Positions 53,487-62,560 of a stretch of 64,000 nucleotides of DNA are shown piece by piece. Under the pieces are notes generated by a model. It was not told where the DNA came from and did not search any database. It saw only the letters and a program-made list of their open reading frames with translations. Where the stretch lies: the NCBI GenBank assembly GCA_003709165.1, contig RDRZ01000003.1:1-64000 (forward strand), given 5' to 3'. Both the position numbers and the translations under genes were made by a program. Numbering within the stretch: position 1 is the first letter of the stretch; the number at the start of each line of letters is the position of its first letter. This stretch comes from Flavobacteriaceae bacterium PRS1. GTDB taxonomy: Bacteria; Bacteroidota; Bacteroidia; Flavobacteriales; Flavobacteriaceae.

Positions 53487-55151
53487 TTAATATGCATCAT
53501 CATGTACATTAGCGACCGCACGTCCCGAAGGATTATTCATGTTTTTAAAAGCCTCATCCCATTCTAAAGCAATTTTTGTACTACAAGCAACAGATGGTTC
53601 TTGTGGCACACATAAGGCTGCCGCATCACTCGGGAAATGTTCTGCAAAAATTGAACGATAATAAAACTCTTCTTTATTTTGCGGTGTTTGTACTGGGTAT
53701 CTAAAATGTGCATTTGCCATTTGTTTATCTGTTACTTCAACATCAACAAGGTCTTTAAGGGTATCTATCCAACTATAACCAACGCCGTCACTAAACTGTT
53801 CTTTTTGTCGCCACGTTACACTTTCCGGTAACATATCTTCAAAGGCTTTACGTAAGACCCATTTTTCCATGCGTTCTCTATTTATCATTTTATCTTGAGG
53901 ATTAATACGCATGGCAACATCCATAAATTCTTTATCAAGAAAAGGTACGCGACCTTCAATTCCCCAAGCTGCTAAACTTTTGTTGGCTCGTAAACAATCG
54001 TACATATGCAACTTCTCTAATTTACGAACCGTTTCTTCATGAAACTCTTTTGCATTTGGCGCTTTATGAAAATATAAATAGCCTCCAAAAAGCTCATCGG
54101 CTCCTTCTCCACTCAACACCATTTTTATTCCCATAGATTTAATTACTCTCGCCATTAAATACATTGGTGTTGAAGCTCTAATAGTAGTAATATCATAAGT
54201 TTCAAGGTTGTAAATTACATCGCGAATAGCATCTAATCCTTCTTGAATAGTAAATTTTATTTCGTGATGAATAGTGCCAATATGGTGTGCTACTTTTTGT
54301 GCAGCAGCTAAATCTGGAGAACCTTCTAATCCAACCGCAAAAGAATGTAATTGTGGCCACCAAGCATCCGTTTTATCATCAGATTCTATACGCTTTTGCG
54401 AATATTTTTTTGCTATTGCAGAAATTACTGATGAATCTAATCCACCTGATAACAACACACCATAAGGTACATCGCTCATTAATTGCCTGTGTACAGCAGC
54501 TTCGAGAGCTTCTTTTATTTTAGAAATACTGGTTTCGTTGTCTTTTACAGCATCATAATCTATCCAATCGCGTTTGTACCATTTTACATATTTCCCGTCT
54601 TTGCTCGACATATAATGTCCTGGAGGAAATAATTCAATTTTTGTACAAATGCCTTCGAGTGCTTTCAATTCAGAAGCAACATAGAATGTTCCGTGTTGAT
54701 CCCAACCAATGTATAATGGAATAATTCCCATGTGGTCTCTTGCAATAAAATAGTCATCATTCTCAACATCATAAATGGCAAATCCAAAGATGCCATTCAT
54801 CTCATCTAAAAAGCCAACACCTTTTTTTTGATACAATGCTAAAATAACTTCGCAATCTGATTTTGTTTGAAAATTATAAACACCTTCAAATTGTTTACGC
54901 AACTCTCTATGATTATAAATTTCGCCATTAGCAGCTAAAATTAGTTTCCTATCTTCACTAAATAAAGGTTGTTTTCCAGAAGCCGGATCTACAATTGCTA
55001 AACGCTCGTGTGCCAATATCGCTTTATCGTTGTTATAAATGCCACTCCAATCTGGTCCACGATGCCGAATTTTTTTCGCCATTTCTAATAGTTGAGGTCT
55101 TAATACTTCTGATTTTTGTTTTAAATCGAATGCACATACTATTCCACACAT
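53487..55151 (-). CDS. asnB: Asparagine synthase B (glutamine-hydrolysing)
   Basis: This 554-residue enzyme makes asparagine from aspartate, glutamine and ATP. Cys2 after the start Met is the glutaminase nucleophile (M-C-G-I-V). Glutaminase-domain motifs: RHRGPDWSG, AHERLAIVD, NGEIYNH. The synthetase domain has the PP-loop GVLLSGGLDSSVISA (about 230-244) and VLSGEGADELFGGY (about 344-357). It resembles the AsnB of E. coli in length and domain order. Convergent with the exported-protein gene. Confidence 0.96.
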   Translation of the reverse strand: MCGIVCAFDLKQKSEVLRPQLLEMAKKIRHRGPDWSGIYNNDKAILAHERLAIVDPASGKQPLFSEDRKLILAANGEIYNHRELRKQFEGVYNFQTKSDCEVILALYQKKGVGFLDEMNGIFGFAIYDVENDDYFIARDHMGIIPLYIGWDQHGTFYVASELKALEGICTKIELFPPGHYMSSKDGKYVKWYKRDWIDYDAVKDNETSISKIKEALEAAVHRQLMSDVPYGVLLSGGLDSSVISAIAKKYSQKRIESDDKTDAWWPQLHSFAVGLEGSPDLAAAQKVAHHIGTIHHEIKFTIQEGLDAIRDVIYNLETYDITTIRASTPMYLMARVIKSMGIKMVLSGEGADELFGGYLYFHKAPNAKEFHEETVRKLEKLHMYDCLRANKSLAAWGIEGRVPFLDKEFMDVAMRINPQDKMINRERMEKWVLRKAFEDMLPESVTWRQKEQFSDGVGYSWIDTLKDLVDVEVTDKQMANAHFRYPVQTPQNKEEFYYRSIFAEHFPSDAAALCVPQEPSVACSTKIALEWDEAFKNMNNPSGRAVANVHDDAY

Positions 55152-55237
55152 AAGTTTTCATTTTAATTTATAAGGCAAAAATGAAATAATAGTTTCATAT
55201 TACAAATGTTTAATTGTATATTGATTACATATTGAAA

Positions 55238-55266
55238 TCAAATATTCAATATTAATGAATATTTGA
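55238..55266. repeat. Inverted repeat in the divergent asnB / DUF2911 region
   Basis: tcaaatattca and tgaatatttga form an 11-bp inverted repeat around a 7-base loop in an AT-rich 281-base gap. It could be an operator or simply AT-rich chance. The rest of the gap holds only the ctgaaacgagttcagca repeat at 55387. Confidence 0.4.
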
Positions 55267-55432
55267 AATATTATTATGTTATATTATAGATTTATATAGA
55301 ATCTGTAAAGTTTAACAATAATTTTCGACTTTTAAATTTTCTATTCTATAATTTTAACCCTTAAATATTAACAGATTTCCACTTTACTGAAACGAGTTCA
55401 GCATAAATCGTGGAAATGAAAAACTACTTTCA

Positions 55433-55966
55433 ATGAAAAAATCAACATTTATTACAACCATCGCTTTTGCATTTATTATGCTATTATCATTTAATGCAAA
55501 CGCACAAAAATTTCCTGAACTTGATAAAAGTCCAATGGATTGCGCTTCTTTTCCGAGCGACTATAAAGTTTCAGACAAGACTGTAAAAATAGTTTACAGC
55601 AGACCACAACTTAAAGGTCGAGATTTAAGCGAATTAGCACCTAATGGAAAACAATGGCGTACTGGAGCTAACGAAGCTGCCGAGATTACTTTTTATAAGG
55701 ATATGAATGTCGCCGGAACTGATATTAAAGCTGGTACTTATACTTTATCTACTATTCCAGGAGAAACCGAATGGACACTTATTTTTAGTTCAGACCTTAA
55801 TGTTTGGGGTTCTTATTTTTATAACGAGGCCAATGATGTTGCTCGAATTAATGTTCCTGCAACAACAAGTGATGATTCTTTAGAAGCATTTTCGATTGCT
55901 TTTGACAAAAAAGGAACGATGCATTTAGGTTGGGGTAACGTGAGAGTTGCCGTACCAATGCAGTAA
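55433..55966 (+). CDS. DUF2911 exported protein
   Basis: This 177-residue protein has a signal peptide (to about A-N-A-Q). The DUF2911 pattern is present: KIVYSRPQLKGRDL (about 53-66), GKQWRTGANEAAEITF (about 73-88), AGTYTLSTIPGETEWTLIF, and W-G-N-V-R-V-A at the end. It is a periplasmic beta-sandwich of unknown role, common in Bacteroidota. It is followed by a strong bidirectional hairpin. Confidence 0.88.
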   Translation: MKKSTFITTIAFAFIMLLSFNANAQKFPELDKSPMDCASFPSDYKVSDKTVKIVYSRPQLKGRDLSELAPNGKQWRTGANEAAEITFYKDMNVAGTDIKAGTYTLSTIPGETEWTLIFSSDLNVWGSYFYNEANDVARINVPATTSDDSLEAFSIAFDKKGTMHLGWGNVRVAVPMQ

Positions 55967-55989
55967 AAAAATATCAAAATATTGAATTT

Positions 55990-56022
55990 AGACCTCACAG
56001 GTTTTTAAAACCTGTGAGGTCT
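55990..56022. terminator. Bidirectional terminator between DUF2911 gene and queE
   Basis: AGACCTCACAGGTTTT and AAAACCTGTGAGGTCT form a 16-bp stem with T-run, between convergent genes. Confidence 0.88.
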
Positions 56023-56027
56023 ATTTT

Positions 56028-56657
56028 TTAAGGTATATTCAAATATTTATGGGTTTGTAAAGACACTTTCCACTTTGGATTTTCCATGACATAATCTACA
56101 ATTAAAGGAATTACTTTATCACGTCTGCTCCACTCTGGCTGTAAATATAAAATGCATTCTTTGTTAACCTTAACTGCTTGTTCTTCAGCAAACTTAAAAT
56201 CACTTCTATTATAAACAATTACTTTAAGCTCATCGGCTTTTTTATAGATTTCTTTAGTTGGTAGTTTCAACTTTTTTGGAGATAAACAAATCCAATCCCA
56301 AGTTCCAGTAAGACTGTAAGCTCCAGAAGTCTCAATATGTGTTTGTAAGTTTTTTGTTTTTAGTAAATCTGTTAGTGGTTTCATATTCCACATAAGTGGT
56401 TCACCTCCAGTTACAACAATTGTATTACTATAATTTGCCGCACCTTTAACAATTGCTTCAACATTTGTTGGTGGATGCAAGTCGGCATTCCAACTTTCTT
56501 TTACATCACACCAATGGCAACCAACATCGCAGCCTCCAATTCTAACAAAATAAGCCGCTGTTCCTTTATGAAATCCTTCACCTTGAATGGTGTAAAACGC
56601 TTCCATAAGTGGTAACATTTCACCTTTATCTAACAGTTTTTTGATCTCCTTTTCCAT
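56028..56657 (-). CDS. queE: 7-carboxy-7-deazaguanine synthase (radical SAM)
   Basis: ATG at 56657 (MEKEIKKLL) gives 209 residues; an ATG three codons earlier overlaps a TATCTTTG -7 box (56664-56671), which favours the later start. The radical SAM cluster loop is C-x3-C-x2-C (CDVGCHWC, about 43-50), then V-T-G-G-E-P-L-M. It converts carboxy-tetrahydropterin to CDG in queuosine/preQ1 synthesis, downstream of FolE chemistry. The QueD and QueC partners are not in the window. Confidence 0.93.
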   Translation of the reverse strand: MEKEIKKLLDKGEMLPLMEAFYTIQGEGFHKGTAAYFVRIGGCDVGCHWCDVKESWNADLHPPTNVEAIVKGAANYSNTIVVTGGEPLMWNMKPLTDLLKTKNLQTHIETSGAYSLTGTWDWICLSPKKLKLPTKEIYKKADELKVIVYNRSDFKFAEEQAVKVNKECILYLQPEWSRRDKVIPLIVDYVMENPKWKVSLQTHKYLNIP

Positions 56658-56844
56658 AGTTGGCAAAGATAGTTATTTAGTTTCAAGTTATGAGTTATAA
56701 ATTATGAGTTATAAGTTTGAGATTTGGAATTTTTAAATTTGATTTATTTTACACTATTTTTATGAAAATTTTTAAAAGATGAATCGAAAGGTTATGAAGT
56801 TATAGATTGAAGATTGAAATAAATTCTAAATAAAATAAACTATT

Positions 56845-57405
56845 TTGAAAAAAACCATCTTATTACTTATTATAATTATTTCCATTTTTACTTCTTGTGA
56901 AAAAGAAATAAATCCGTTTTTAATTTCAAAACAAAATATTGGTCATTTAACCGATTCTACACAAGTTAAAGATTTAGAATCTGTATTTATAAATGACTCT
57001 ATTGTTAAATATGTAAGTGGTAACGAATTTACAGGCAACGTCAATGATTTAGAAATTTACGAAAAAGGCGGGAAGCTACTTTTAGTACTTTCTCCTTCGC
57101 AGGCATCAGATTCTAGATCTACTATAAGAACAGTAAAAGTTGTAGACCCACGTTTTGTGACAGTAAAAGGCTTATCGCCAAATAGCACTTTTAAAGATAT
57201 TAATACTAATTACAAAATTTCGAATATTCAAAATTCATTGCGAAATATTATTATTTCTGTAAATGAAATAAATGCCTATTTTACTATTGATAAAAACGAG
57301 CTTCCAGAGAATATGCGTTTTGATATGAATTTAAAGATTGAAGCTATTCAAATTCCCGAAGAAGCAAAAATAAAAAACTTTTACCTTTATTGGTCAGGAA
57401 CGTAA
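56845..57405 (+). CDS. Hypothetical lipoprotein
   Basis: The 186-residue protein starts at TTG (56845) because that gives a complete lipoprotein signal (KKTILLLIIIISIFTSC). The mature part is beta-rich (NVNDLEIYEKGGKLLLVLSP) and ends Y-L-Y-W-S-G. I did not recognise a family. It ends 8 bases before the YitT-family start, so it probably is part of the same operon as the four genes that follow. Confidence 0.7.
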   Translation: MKKTILLLIIIISIFTSCEKEINPFLISKQNIGHLTDSTQVKDLESVFINDSIVKYVSGNEFTGNVNDLEIYEKGGKLLLVLSPSQASDSRSTIRTVKVVDPRFVTVKGLSPNSTFKDINTNYKISNIQNSLRNIIISVNEINAYFTIDKNELPENMRFDMNLKIEAIQIPEEAKIKNFYLYWSGT

Positions 57406-57413
57406 AAACAACT

Positions 57414-58388
57414 ATGAACCCTTTTATCTCAAAATTACTAGTAATAATTGCTCGCCAAAGGATTAAAGAAAAACAAAGCTCGAAACCTGTTAGCCAAAGA
57501 CAAATTGTTCCGTTAGTAAGGAATCTTCAAGTAGAATTAACTCACGCAATAAAAGAATACTTTTTTATTATAATTGGAGTATTTTCGGCAGGTTTTGGTT
57601 TAAAAGGGTTTTTATTGCCCAACCAATTTATTGATGGCGGAGCAACTGGTATTTCTTTATTATTAGAAAATGTTACTTCTGTTGATTTGAGTTTTTTATT
57701 AATTCTTGTAAACCTACCATTTATAATAATTTCAGCTAGAATGTTTTCGGTTAGATTTGCTTTAAAAAGTATTGTTGCAATTTTACTATTATCTTTTGTA
57801 GTACATTTTATAGAGTTTCCAATAATAACTGAAGATAAATTGCTTATTGCTGTTTTTGGTGGTTTCTTTTTAGGCTTTGGTATTGGTATGGCAATGCGTG
57901 GTGGAAGTGTAATAGATGGCACAGAAGTTTTAGCCATATATTTAAGTCGAAAATTAGCTATCACAATTGGTGATGTATTATTACTTACGAATATTATCAT
58001 TTTTTCATTTGGTGCTTATATATTATCTATTGAAACAGCTTTATATGCCATTTTAACTTATTTAGCAGCTGCAAAAACTGTAGATTTTGTTGTTGATGGT
58101 GTTGAAGAATATATTGGTGTAACCATAATATCAGATAAACACGAAACCATTAGAATAATGCTGATAGAAAATTTAAGAAGAGCCTGTACAATTTATGCAG
58201 GAAAAGGTGGTTTTGGTAAAAGCGGCCATAGTTACGACAAAGACATAATATATACTGTAATTACTAGGCTGGAATTGGCAAAATTACAAACCGAAATAGA
58301 TAAAATAGATAAAAACGCATTTGTTATTATGGGAGTTGTAAAAGATTTAAAAGGAGGAATGATTAAAAGAAAACCTCTTAAAAAGTAA
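57414..58388 (+). CDS. YitT-family membrane protein with DUF2179 domain
   Basis: ATG at 57414 (MNPFISKLL) is preferred to an upstream ATG inside the previous gene's end. The 324-residue protein has about six transmembrane helices. The YitT signature is seen in FLLPNQFIDGGATGISLL and MRGGSVIDGTEVLAIYLS, followed by a C-terminal cytosolic DUF2179 domain (GVEEYIGVTIISDK and later IYAGKGGFGKSG). The role is not established. It is 5 bases from the cupin gene. Confidence 0.87.
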   Translation: MNPFISKLLVIIARQRIKEKQSSKPVSQRQIVPLVRNLQVELTHAIKEYFFIIIGVFSAGFGLKGFLLPNQFIDGGATGISLLLENVTSVDLSFLLILVNLPFIIISARMFSVRFALKSIVAILLLSFVVHFIEFPIITEDKLLIAVFGGFFLGFGIGMAMRGGSVIDGTEVLAIYLSRKLAITIGDVLLLTNIIIFSFGAYILSIETALYAILTYLAAAKTVDFVVDGVEEYIGVTIISDKHETIRIMLIENLRRACTIYAGKGGFGKSGHSYDKDIIYTVITRLELAKLQTEIDKIDKNAFVIMGVVKDLKGGMIKRKPLKK

Positions 58389-58393
58389 TTATT

Positions 58394-58756
58394 ATGAAAA
58401 AATACAGTATACAAAAATCGTCTTTCGTGGTTCCCACAACCGACGGAAAACTCATTGAAGAGCATTTTGGTTTAGCAACCGATAGAAATTCACAGTTAAG
58501 TATTGCTCACATGGTAGCTCCTCCTGGCTGGAGTGAACCTTTTCAAACTCCAACCTTTGACGAATATACTTATATTATTAAAGGAAAAAAGCAATTCATT
58601 ATAGATGGTGAAACTGTAATTCTTGAAACTGGACAATCTATTAAAATAGAGAAAAACACAAGAGTACAATATTCTAACCCTTTTGTCGAACCTTGCGAAT
58701 ATATTGCCATTTGTTTACCAGCATTTTCAATTGATGCTGTTAACAGAGAAGAATAA
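58394..58756 (+). CDS. Small cupin-domain protein
   Basis: This 120-residue protein has a single cupin barrel: motif 1 region PTFDEYTYIIKGKKQFIIDG (about 55-74) and motif 2 GQSIKIEKNTRVQYSNP. The first metal-binding His of classical cupins seems to be replaced here, so it may be a binding, not catalytic, member. Context with YitT and RluF gives no clear role. Confidence 0.8.
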   Translation: MKKYSIQKSSFVVPTTDGKLIEEHFGLATDRNSQLSIAHMVAPPGWSEPFQTPTFDEYTYIIKGKKQFIIDGETVILETGQSIKIEKNTRVQYSNPFVEPCEYIAICLPAFSIDAVNREE

Positions 58757-58763
58757 TACTATC

Positions 58764-59513
58764 ATGTCAGAAAAACTTACACGTCTCAATAAATATTTAA
58801 GTGAAGCTGGGTATTGCTCACGTCGTGCTGCTGATAAATTGATTCAAACAGGTCGTGTAACTATTAATGGTAAAGTTCCTGAAATGGGAACAAAAGTTTC
58901 ACCAGAAGATGTTATTGAAGTTGATGGCCAATTAATTTTAAAACGAAAACATGACCACATTTATTTAGCGTTTAATAAACCAATTGGTATTGTTTGCACA
59001 ACAAATACAAGGGTTGAAAAAAATAATATCATCGATTTTATAAATTACCCAAAGCGCATTTTTCCTATTGGTCGTTTGGATAAACCCAGTGAAGGTTTAA
59101 TCTTGCTTACAGATGATGGCGACATAGTTAATAAAATACTACGAGCCAGTAACAATCATGAAAAAGAATATATTGTTACTGTTGATAAACCTATTTCTCA
59201 AACCTTTATTGAACGTATGGCAAATGGGATTCCAATTTTGGACACTATAACACGTAAATGTGAAGTGAAAAAAATAAGCAGCCTAAAATTTAAAATCATT
59301 CTTACTCAAGGTCTAAATCGGCAAATCCGTCGCATGTGTGAGTACTTAAATTATAACGTAGCACATTTAAAACGTGTACGTATTATGAATATTAAACTCG
59401 ATGTTCCAGTTGGCGAATATCGTGAGTTAACTGAAATAGAACTTAAAGACCTCAACACCTTAATTGAAGATTCAACAAAAAATTATAACCCTTCAACTTA
59501 TAAAGGAAAATAA
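58764..59513 (+). CDS. rluF: 23S rRNA pseudouridine synthase RluF
   Basis: ATG at 58764 ([11 protein letters not shown]) gives 249 residues; the longer frame to 58683 overlaps the cupin gene. An S4 RNA-binding domain ([20 protein letters not shown]) comes first, then the RsuA-type synthase with catalytic Asp106 in [10 protein letters not shown], and [14 protein letters not shown]. The sequence G-I-P-I-L-x-T-x-T-x-K-C resembles RluF more than RluB/E. It modifies U2604-region uridines of 23S rRNA in E. coli. Confidence 0.9.
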   Translation: MSEKLTRLNKYLSEAGYCSRRAADKLIQTGRVTINGKVPEMGTKVSPEDVIEVDGQLILKRKHDHIYLAFNKPIGIVCTTNTRVEKNNIIDFINYPKRIFPIGRLDKPSEGLILLTDDGDIVNKILRASNNHEKEYIVTVDKPISQTFIERMANGIPILDTITRKCEVKKISSLKFKIILTQGLNRQIRRMCEYLNYNVAHLKRVRIMNIKLDVPVGEYRELTEIELKDLNTLIEDSTKNYNPSTYKGK

Positions 59514-59515
59514 AT

Positions 59516-59941
59516 ATGGCTACAATTCCTCCATTCCATCTTGCAATTCCTGTTGACAATCTTGAATTGTGCAGAATTTTTTATCGGGATATCTTAAATT
59601 GTAAAGAAGGAAGAAGTAGTGAGAATTGGGTAGATTTTAATTTTTATGGACACCAATTGGTTATTCATTGCAAACCCAAAGAAAAAAATGAAGATTTACA
59701 TATCAATCCTGTAGATGGAAAAAATGTTCCAGTACCTCATTTTGGAGTGATTTTAAAATGGGAGTCCTTTCACGATTTAGCTTCTCATCTAAAACAAAAT
59801 GATATTCAATTTATAATAGAACCTTATATTAGATTTGAAGGTCAAGTAGGAGAACAAGCTACTATGTTTTTTAAAGACCCTTCTGGTAACGCTTTAGAAT
59901 TTAAATCCTTTAAAGATATCCATCAGTTATTTGCTAAATAA
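59516..59941 (+). CDS. VOC-family (glyoxalase/bleomycin-resistance-like) protein
   Basis: This 141-residue protein begins 2 bases after rluF. The glyoxalase fold is indicated by [19 protein letters not shown] at the start and [20 protein letters not shown] at the end, with His5-His51-type and C-terminal Glu metal ligands present. Likely a metal-dependent enzyme of unknown substrate. It converges on folD with a 1-base gap. Confidence 0.88.
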   Translation: MATIPPFHLAIPVDNLELCRIFYRDILNCKEGRSSENWVDFNFYGHQLVIHCKPKEKNEDLHINPVDGKNVPVPHFGVILKWESFHDLASHLKQNDIQFIIEPYIRFEGQVGEQATMFFKDPSGNALEFKSFKDIHQLFAK

Positions 59942-59942
59942 T

Positions 59943-60821
59943 TTAATTGTCATTTTTCTGGCAAGCCAGTAACGTATTTTTAAGCAACATAGCGATAGTC
60001 ATAGGACCAACACCTCCAGGAACTGGAGTAATAAATGCCGCTTTTTTACTTACGCTTTCAAAATGTACATCTCCTGCAAGACGATACCCTCTAGGTTTGG
60101 TTGCATCAGGAACACGCGTAATTCCTACATCAATTATTGTAACACCTTCTTTTACCATTTCTGCTGTTAAGAATTCAGGAATACCAAGAGCTGCAATAAT
60201 AATATCGGCTTTTTGAGTGATTTCAGATAGATTTTTAGTGCGACTATGTGCGACCGTTACAGTTGCATTACCTGCGTTTCGCTTTTGGCTCATTAATATA
60301 CTCATCGGCCGACCAACAATATGACTTCTGCCTATTACGACAACATTTGCACCAGATGTTTCTACTTTATAACGTTCCAATAATTCCATAATTCCAAAAG
60401 GAGTTGCTGGTAAAAAACAAGGTAGATCGAGTGTCATTCTGCCAACATTTATGGGATGAAAACCATCCACATCTTTATCAGGATTTACTGCCATTAACAC
60501 TTTTTGTTCGTCAATATGTTTTGGTAAGGGAAGCTGTACGATAAAGCCATCAATATCACTATCGCTATTGAGTTTTTGAATCTTTTCTAATAAAGTTTCT
60601 TCTGAAGTGTTTTCAGGTAAATCAATTAAAGTAGAATTAAAACCAACAAAATCACAGGCTTTTACTTTTGCATTTACATAGGTCATGCTTGCACCATCGC
60701 TTCCAACAAGAATTGCAGCAAGATGTGGTGTTTTTTTACCTTCCGATTTTAGTTTTTTTACTGCTTCAGCGATTTCGTCTTTAATATCACTGCTTGTTTT
60801 TTTTCCGTCTAAAATAGTCAT
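59943..60821 (-). CDS. folD: Bifunctional methylenetetrahydrofolate dehydrogenase/cyclohydrolase
   Basis: The 292-residue enzyme interconverts 5,10-methylene- and 10-formyl-tetrahydrofolate. Motifs: [13 protein letters not shown] (catalytic Tyr and Lys), [21 protein letters not shown], and the Rossmann stretch [14 protein letters not shown], then [14 protein letters not shown] at the C terminus. With folP and folE it is the third folate gene here, but at a separate locus. The 221 bases before it include the palindromic element at 60941. Confidence 0.96.
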   Translation of the reverse strand: MTILDGKKTSSDIKDEIAEAVKKLKSEGKKTPHLAAILVGSDGASMTYVNAKVKACDFVGFNSTLIDLPENTSEETLLEKIQKLNSDSDIDGFIVQLPLPKHIDEQKVLMAVNPDKDVDGFHPINVGRMTLDLPCFLPATPFGIMELLERYKVETSGANVVVIGRSHIVGRPMSILMSQKRNAGNATVTVAHSRTKNLSEITQKADIIIAALGIPEFLTAEMVKEGVTIIDVGITRVPDATKPRGYRLAGDVHFESVSKKAAFITPVPGGVGPMTIAMLLKNTLLACQKNDN

Positions 60822-60940
60822 GTTTTTTTAAGTCTGCAGTCTGCAGTTATTAATTTTTAATCGAATTTATAGTCCAAATTTCTCTGGATTTTTAATCATA
60901 TAATTTATTAGTTTTCCTATTTCTTTGCTTTAAAATGAAC

Positions 60941-61020
60941 TGTCATTCCTGCGAAGGCAGGAATCTACTTTATAAAAAATCAATATATATATATGGATTC
61001 CTGCCTTCGCAGGAATGACA
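60941..61020. repeat. 80-nt nested palindromic repeat element
   Basis: Perfect 25-bp arms (tgtcattcctgcgaaggcag... and its complement) flank a spacer of about 30 bases containing a (ta)n run. It lies 22 bases after the ffh stop, and may therefore also act as a transcript 3' end. Confidence 0.9.
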
Positions 61021-61042
61021 AACAATAGCCTACTTATTTAAT

Positions 61043-62371
61043 TTACCTCATATTTTGCATCATTTGCATCATCTTCTTTCCGCCTCCGCCTTGCATCATT
61101 TTCATCATTTTACTCATTTGGTTGAATTGTTTTAATAACTGATTTACTTCTTGAACAGAAGTTCCTGAACCCTTGCCAATACGTTTTTTTCTACTTGCAT
61201 TTAAAACCGAAGGATTTGTACGCTCTTTAGGCGTCATAGAATGTATTATCGCTTCGATACCTTTAAAAGCGTCATCATCGATATCAATATTTTTCATCAT
61301 TTTACCAGCTCCAGGAATCATCCCGACAAGGTCTTTCATATTCCCCATTTTCTTTACCTGCTGAATCTGCTTCAGGAAGTCATCAAAACCAAACTGGTTT
61401 TTCGCAATTTTCTTCTGAAGTTTTCTAGCTTCTACCTCATCAAATTGTTCTTGAGCACGTTCAACTAAGGACACAACATCTCCCATACCCAAAATACGAT
61501 CTGCCATACGTGATGGATAGAACACGTCTATAGCTTCCATTTTTTCGCCAGTACCAATAAATTTTATAGGCTTATTAACAACCGCTTTAATTGAAATTGC
61601 AGCACCTCCACGAGTATCTCCATCCAACTTTGTGAGAATGACCCCTTCAAAATTAAGTATATCGTTAAAAGCCTTTGCAGTATTTACCGCATCCTGGCCG
61701 GTCATAGCATCTACAACAAACAAGGTTTCTTGCGGTTTTACAGCTTTATGAATGTTGGATATCTCGGTCATCATCACTTCATCTACAGCTAATCGTCCTG
61801 CTGTATCTATAATTACCACATTGTACCCATTTGCTTTGGCGTGTTTTACACCTGCTTTTGCAATTGCAATTGGATCAGTATTCCCTTTATCACTATAAAC
61901 CTCAACATTAATCTGTTCTCCTACAATATGCAATTGATCGATTGCTGCGGGTCTATATACATCACAAGCTACCAATAATGGTTTCTTGGATTTTTTATTC
62001 TTTAAATAATTAGCAAGTTTCCCAGAAAACGTAGTCTTACCAGACCCTTGTAATCCAGACATTAAGATAATTGTTGGTGTTCCAGATAAGTTAAGACCTT
62101 CGGCATCGCCTCCCATAAGTTGGGTAAGCTCGTCCTTTACAATCTTAACCATAAGTTGACCAGGATGTAAATTGGTAAGCACGTTCTGTCCAAGTGCTTT
62201 TTCTTTTACTCTGTTGGTAAACTCTTTAGCTATTTTAAAATTAACATCGGCATCTAATAATGCACGACGGACTTCCTTTAAGGTTTCGGCAACATTAACT
62301 TCTGAAATACTTCCGTGTCCTTTAAGAACGTGGAGAGCTTTATCTAATTTATCGCTTAAATTATTAAACAT
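61043..62371 (-). CDS. ffh: Signal recognition particle protein Ffh
   Basis: The 442-residue GTPase binds signal sequences of nascent membrane proteins together with 4.5S RNA. It has an N domain (VRRALLDADVN), the G domain with P-loop MSGLQGSGKTTFSG, DTAGRLAVD and TKLDGDTRGG, and a Met-rich M domain with a very Met-rich C-terminal tail. Length is normal. No 4.5S RNA gene was found nearby. Confidence 0.97.
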   Translation of the reverse strand: MFNNLSDKLDKALHVLKGHGSISEVNVAETLKEVRRALLDADVNFKIAKEFTNRVKEKALGQNVLTNLHPGQLMVKIVKDELTQLMGGDAEGLNLSGTPTIILMSGLQGSGKTTFSGKLANYLKNKKSKKPLLVACDVYRPAAIDQLHIVGEQINVEVYSDKGNTDPIAIAKAGVKHAKANGYNVVIIDTAGRLAVDEVMMTEISNIHKAVKPQETLFVVDAMTGQDAVNTAKAFNDILNFEGVILTKLDGDTRGGAAISIKAVVNKPIKFIGTGEKMEAIDVFYPSRMADRILGMGDVVSLVERAQEQFDEVEARKLQKKIAKNQFGFDDFLKQIQQVKKMGNMKDLVGMIPGAGKMMKNIDIDDDAFKGIEAIIHSMTPKERTNPSVLNASRKKRIGKGSGTSVQEVNQLLKQFNQMSKMMKMMQGGGGKKMMQMMQNMR

Positions 62372-62428
62372 TTTCTACTACAAATTTAAAGTTCATCTGT
62401 GCTAGAGCTTCGATGAATATGAAAGTTG

Positions 62429-62436
62429 CAAAGTTA
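62429..62436 (-). promoter_or_regulatory. Candidate -7 element (TAACTTTG) of ffh
   Basis: The minus-strand TAACTTTG lies 58 bases upstream of the ffh ATG. No convincing TTG at the right distance. A second box, TAAATTTG at 62388-62381, is too near the start unless the mRNA is leaderless. Confidence 0.35.
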
Positions 62437-62473
62437 TGAATTTGAAGTGTATAATTAAAGTTATGAATCAAAA

Positions 62474-62498
62474 AAGGGCTACAAAGTATGCAGCCCTT
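62474..62498 (-). terminator. Terminator of the repeat-containing secreted protein
   Basis: On the minus strand AAGGGCTGCATACTTTGTAG then CCCTTTTTT: a 6- to 7-bp GC-rich stem and a U-run, about 60 bases after the stop. Confidence 0.82.
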
Positions 62499-62560
62499 CA
62501 ACTTAACCAATAACTAAATAACAACTATAGTTCATGAGGTAGTTGTTTACTTTAATAAAA